A stretch of 64,000 nt of DNA from Arthrobacter sp. Leaf234 (GTDB lineage Bacteria; Actinomycetota; Actinomycetes; Actinomycetales; Micrococcaceae). Both the position numbers and the translations under genes were made by a program. Positions 63,374-64,000 of the stretch are shown here, in pieces. The notes under the pieces are model-generated. The model did not search any database, was not told the DNA's origin, and worked only from the letters and a program-made list of their open reading frames with translations. The DNA is taken from contig NZ_LMLU01000005.1 in NCBI RefSeq assembly GCF_001422665.1, positions 1 through 64,000 of the forward strand. Direction: 5' to 3'. Each line of letters begins with the position of its first letter. Position 1 is the first letter of the stretch.

Positions 63374-64000
63374 GTGGACCTGTTCGAATATCAGGCGCGC
63401 GATCTCTTCGAGGCACACGGAGTTCCCGTGCTCGCCGGAATCGTTGCGCACACCCCAGAAGAAGCAAAGGCGGCAGCCGAGAAGATCGGCGGCGTCGTCG
63501 TCGTCAAGGCCCAGGTCAAGGTCGGTGGCCGCGGCAAGGCCGGCGGCGTCAAGGTCGCGAAGACCCCCGACGAGGCCTTCTCCTACGCTTCTGACATCCT
63601 CGGGATGGACATCAAGGGGCACACGGTCCACAAGGTGATGATCGCGCAGGGCGCGGACATCGCCGAGGAGTACTACTTCTCCGTCCTGCTCGACCGGTCC
63701 AACCGCAACTACCTGGCCATGTGCTCGGTGGAGGGCGGCATGGAGATCGAGCAGCTCGCCGTCGAGCGGCCCGAAGCGCTCGCGCGCATCGCCGTCGACC
63801 CCGCGACCGGCATCGACCAGGCCAAGGCCGAGGAGATCGTCGACGCCGCCGGGTTCGCGCCCGAACTGCGTGAGGGCGTCATCCACACCATCCTCAAGCT
63901 CTGGGACGTCTTCGTGAAGGAGGACGCCACGCTGGTCGAGGTCAACCCGCTCGTCAAGACGGGCGCAGGGGACATCCTCGCCCTCGACGGCAAGGTCACC
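63374..64000 (+). CDS. sucC: Succinyl-CoA ligase (ADP-forming) beta subunit, partial
   Basis: The first 209 codons are in the window; the gene runs off the end. GTG start preceded by AGAAGGACTCTAGCCC. The ATP-grasp fold is seen: [37 protein letters not shown] (nucleotide-binding lysine and glycine loop), [13 protein letters not shown], and VEVNPLVKT (metal site). With SucD it makes succinate and ATP from succinyl-CoA in the citric acid cycle. sucD would be expected just beyond. Confidence 0.97.
   Translation, partial: MDLFEYQARDLFEAHGVPVLAGIVAHTPEEAKAAAEKIGGVVVVKAQVKVGGRGKAGGVKVAKTPDEAFSYASDILGMDIKGHTVHKVMIAQGADIAEEYYFSVLLDRSNRNYLAMCSVEGGMEIEQLAVERPEALARIAVDPATGIDQAKAEEIVDAAGFAPELREGVIHTILKLWDVFVKEDATLVEVNPLVKTGAGDILALDGKVT

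Overview
The window is high-GC DNA from an actinobacterium, most likely of the Micrococcaceae (Arthrobacter-like). The 5S rRNA sequence, the actinobacterial-type families (DUF4032, DUF3027, DUF3263, DUF6457, a Vms1/baeRF-like protein, an XPB-type helicase pair, a PhoP-like two-component system, WXG100), GTG/TTG starts and the c-di-AMP riboswitch in front of cell-wall hydrolases all fit this. It reads as ordinary chromosome: no phage, plasmid, transposase or CRISPR array was seen. Names rest on sequence motifs read by eye; no database search was possible.

Layout. 0-0.17 kb: 5S rRNA, the tail of an rrn operon, with its terminator. 0.4-3 kb: SRPBCC protein, GlcD-type FAD oxidase, DUF4190 protein. 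3-8 kb (minus): DUF4032 kinase-like protein, sugar ABC ATPase, and the trehalose genes otsB and otsA. 8-11.7 kb: DsbA-like protein, tRNA-Thr, rsgA behind a possible 27-residue leader peptide and hairpin, a decayed Bcr/CflA transporter end, metallophosphoesterase. 11.8-19.6 kb: stress-flavoured block with a small conserved protein, a frameshifted membrane protein, SDR, catalase, pyruvate-oxidase-like enzyme, split Vms1/baeRF gene and small proteins. 19.7-25 kb: OYE reductase, DHA2 exporter, acidic protein, epimerase and aldo-keto reductase. 25-30.7 kb: Fem-type transferase, ThrE exporter, ung, DUF3263, LytR_C and TM2 proteins.

30.8-37 kb: groEL with a composite CIRCE operator, orphan WXG100, two-component system, XPB helicase. 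37-42.6 kb: the XPB partner, a small membrane protein, cold-shock protein, DUF3027, MFS exporter. 42.7-47 kb: serC, a DtxR-family regulator with all classical metal ligands, then a c-di-AMP riboswitch and two tandem NlpC/P60 secreted hydrolases. 47-53 kb: HNH endonuclease, mobA, DUF6457, moeA, then divergent fdhF/YdeP oxidoreductase and fdhD. This is a molybdenum-cofactor island in which cofactor synthesis, sulfuration and a consumer enzyme lie together. 53-55.6 kb: cystine/polar amino-acid ABC importer. 55.8-60.6 kb: ABC exporter, NUDIX hydrolase, tRNA-Arg, membrane protein, alanine/sodium symporter with a perfect CRP/GlxR-type site. 60.7-64 kb: pcrA and the start of sucC.

The strongest second-look items are the rsgA leader/hairpin, the composite CIRCE, the DUF6457 gene coupled between mobA and moeA, the split Vms1-like gene, the riboswitch-controlled hydrolase pair, and short tandem duplications lying at or just past several gene ends. 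None is proof of a new system. Two apparent frameshifts could be assembly errors and need read-level checks.
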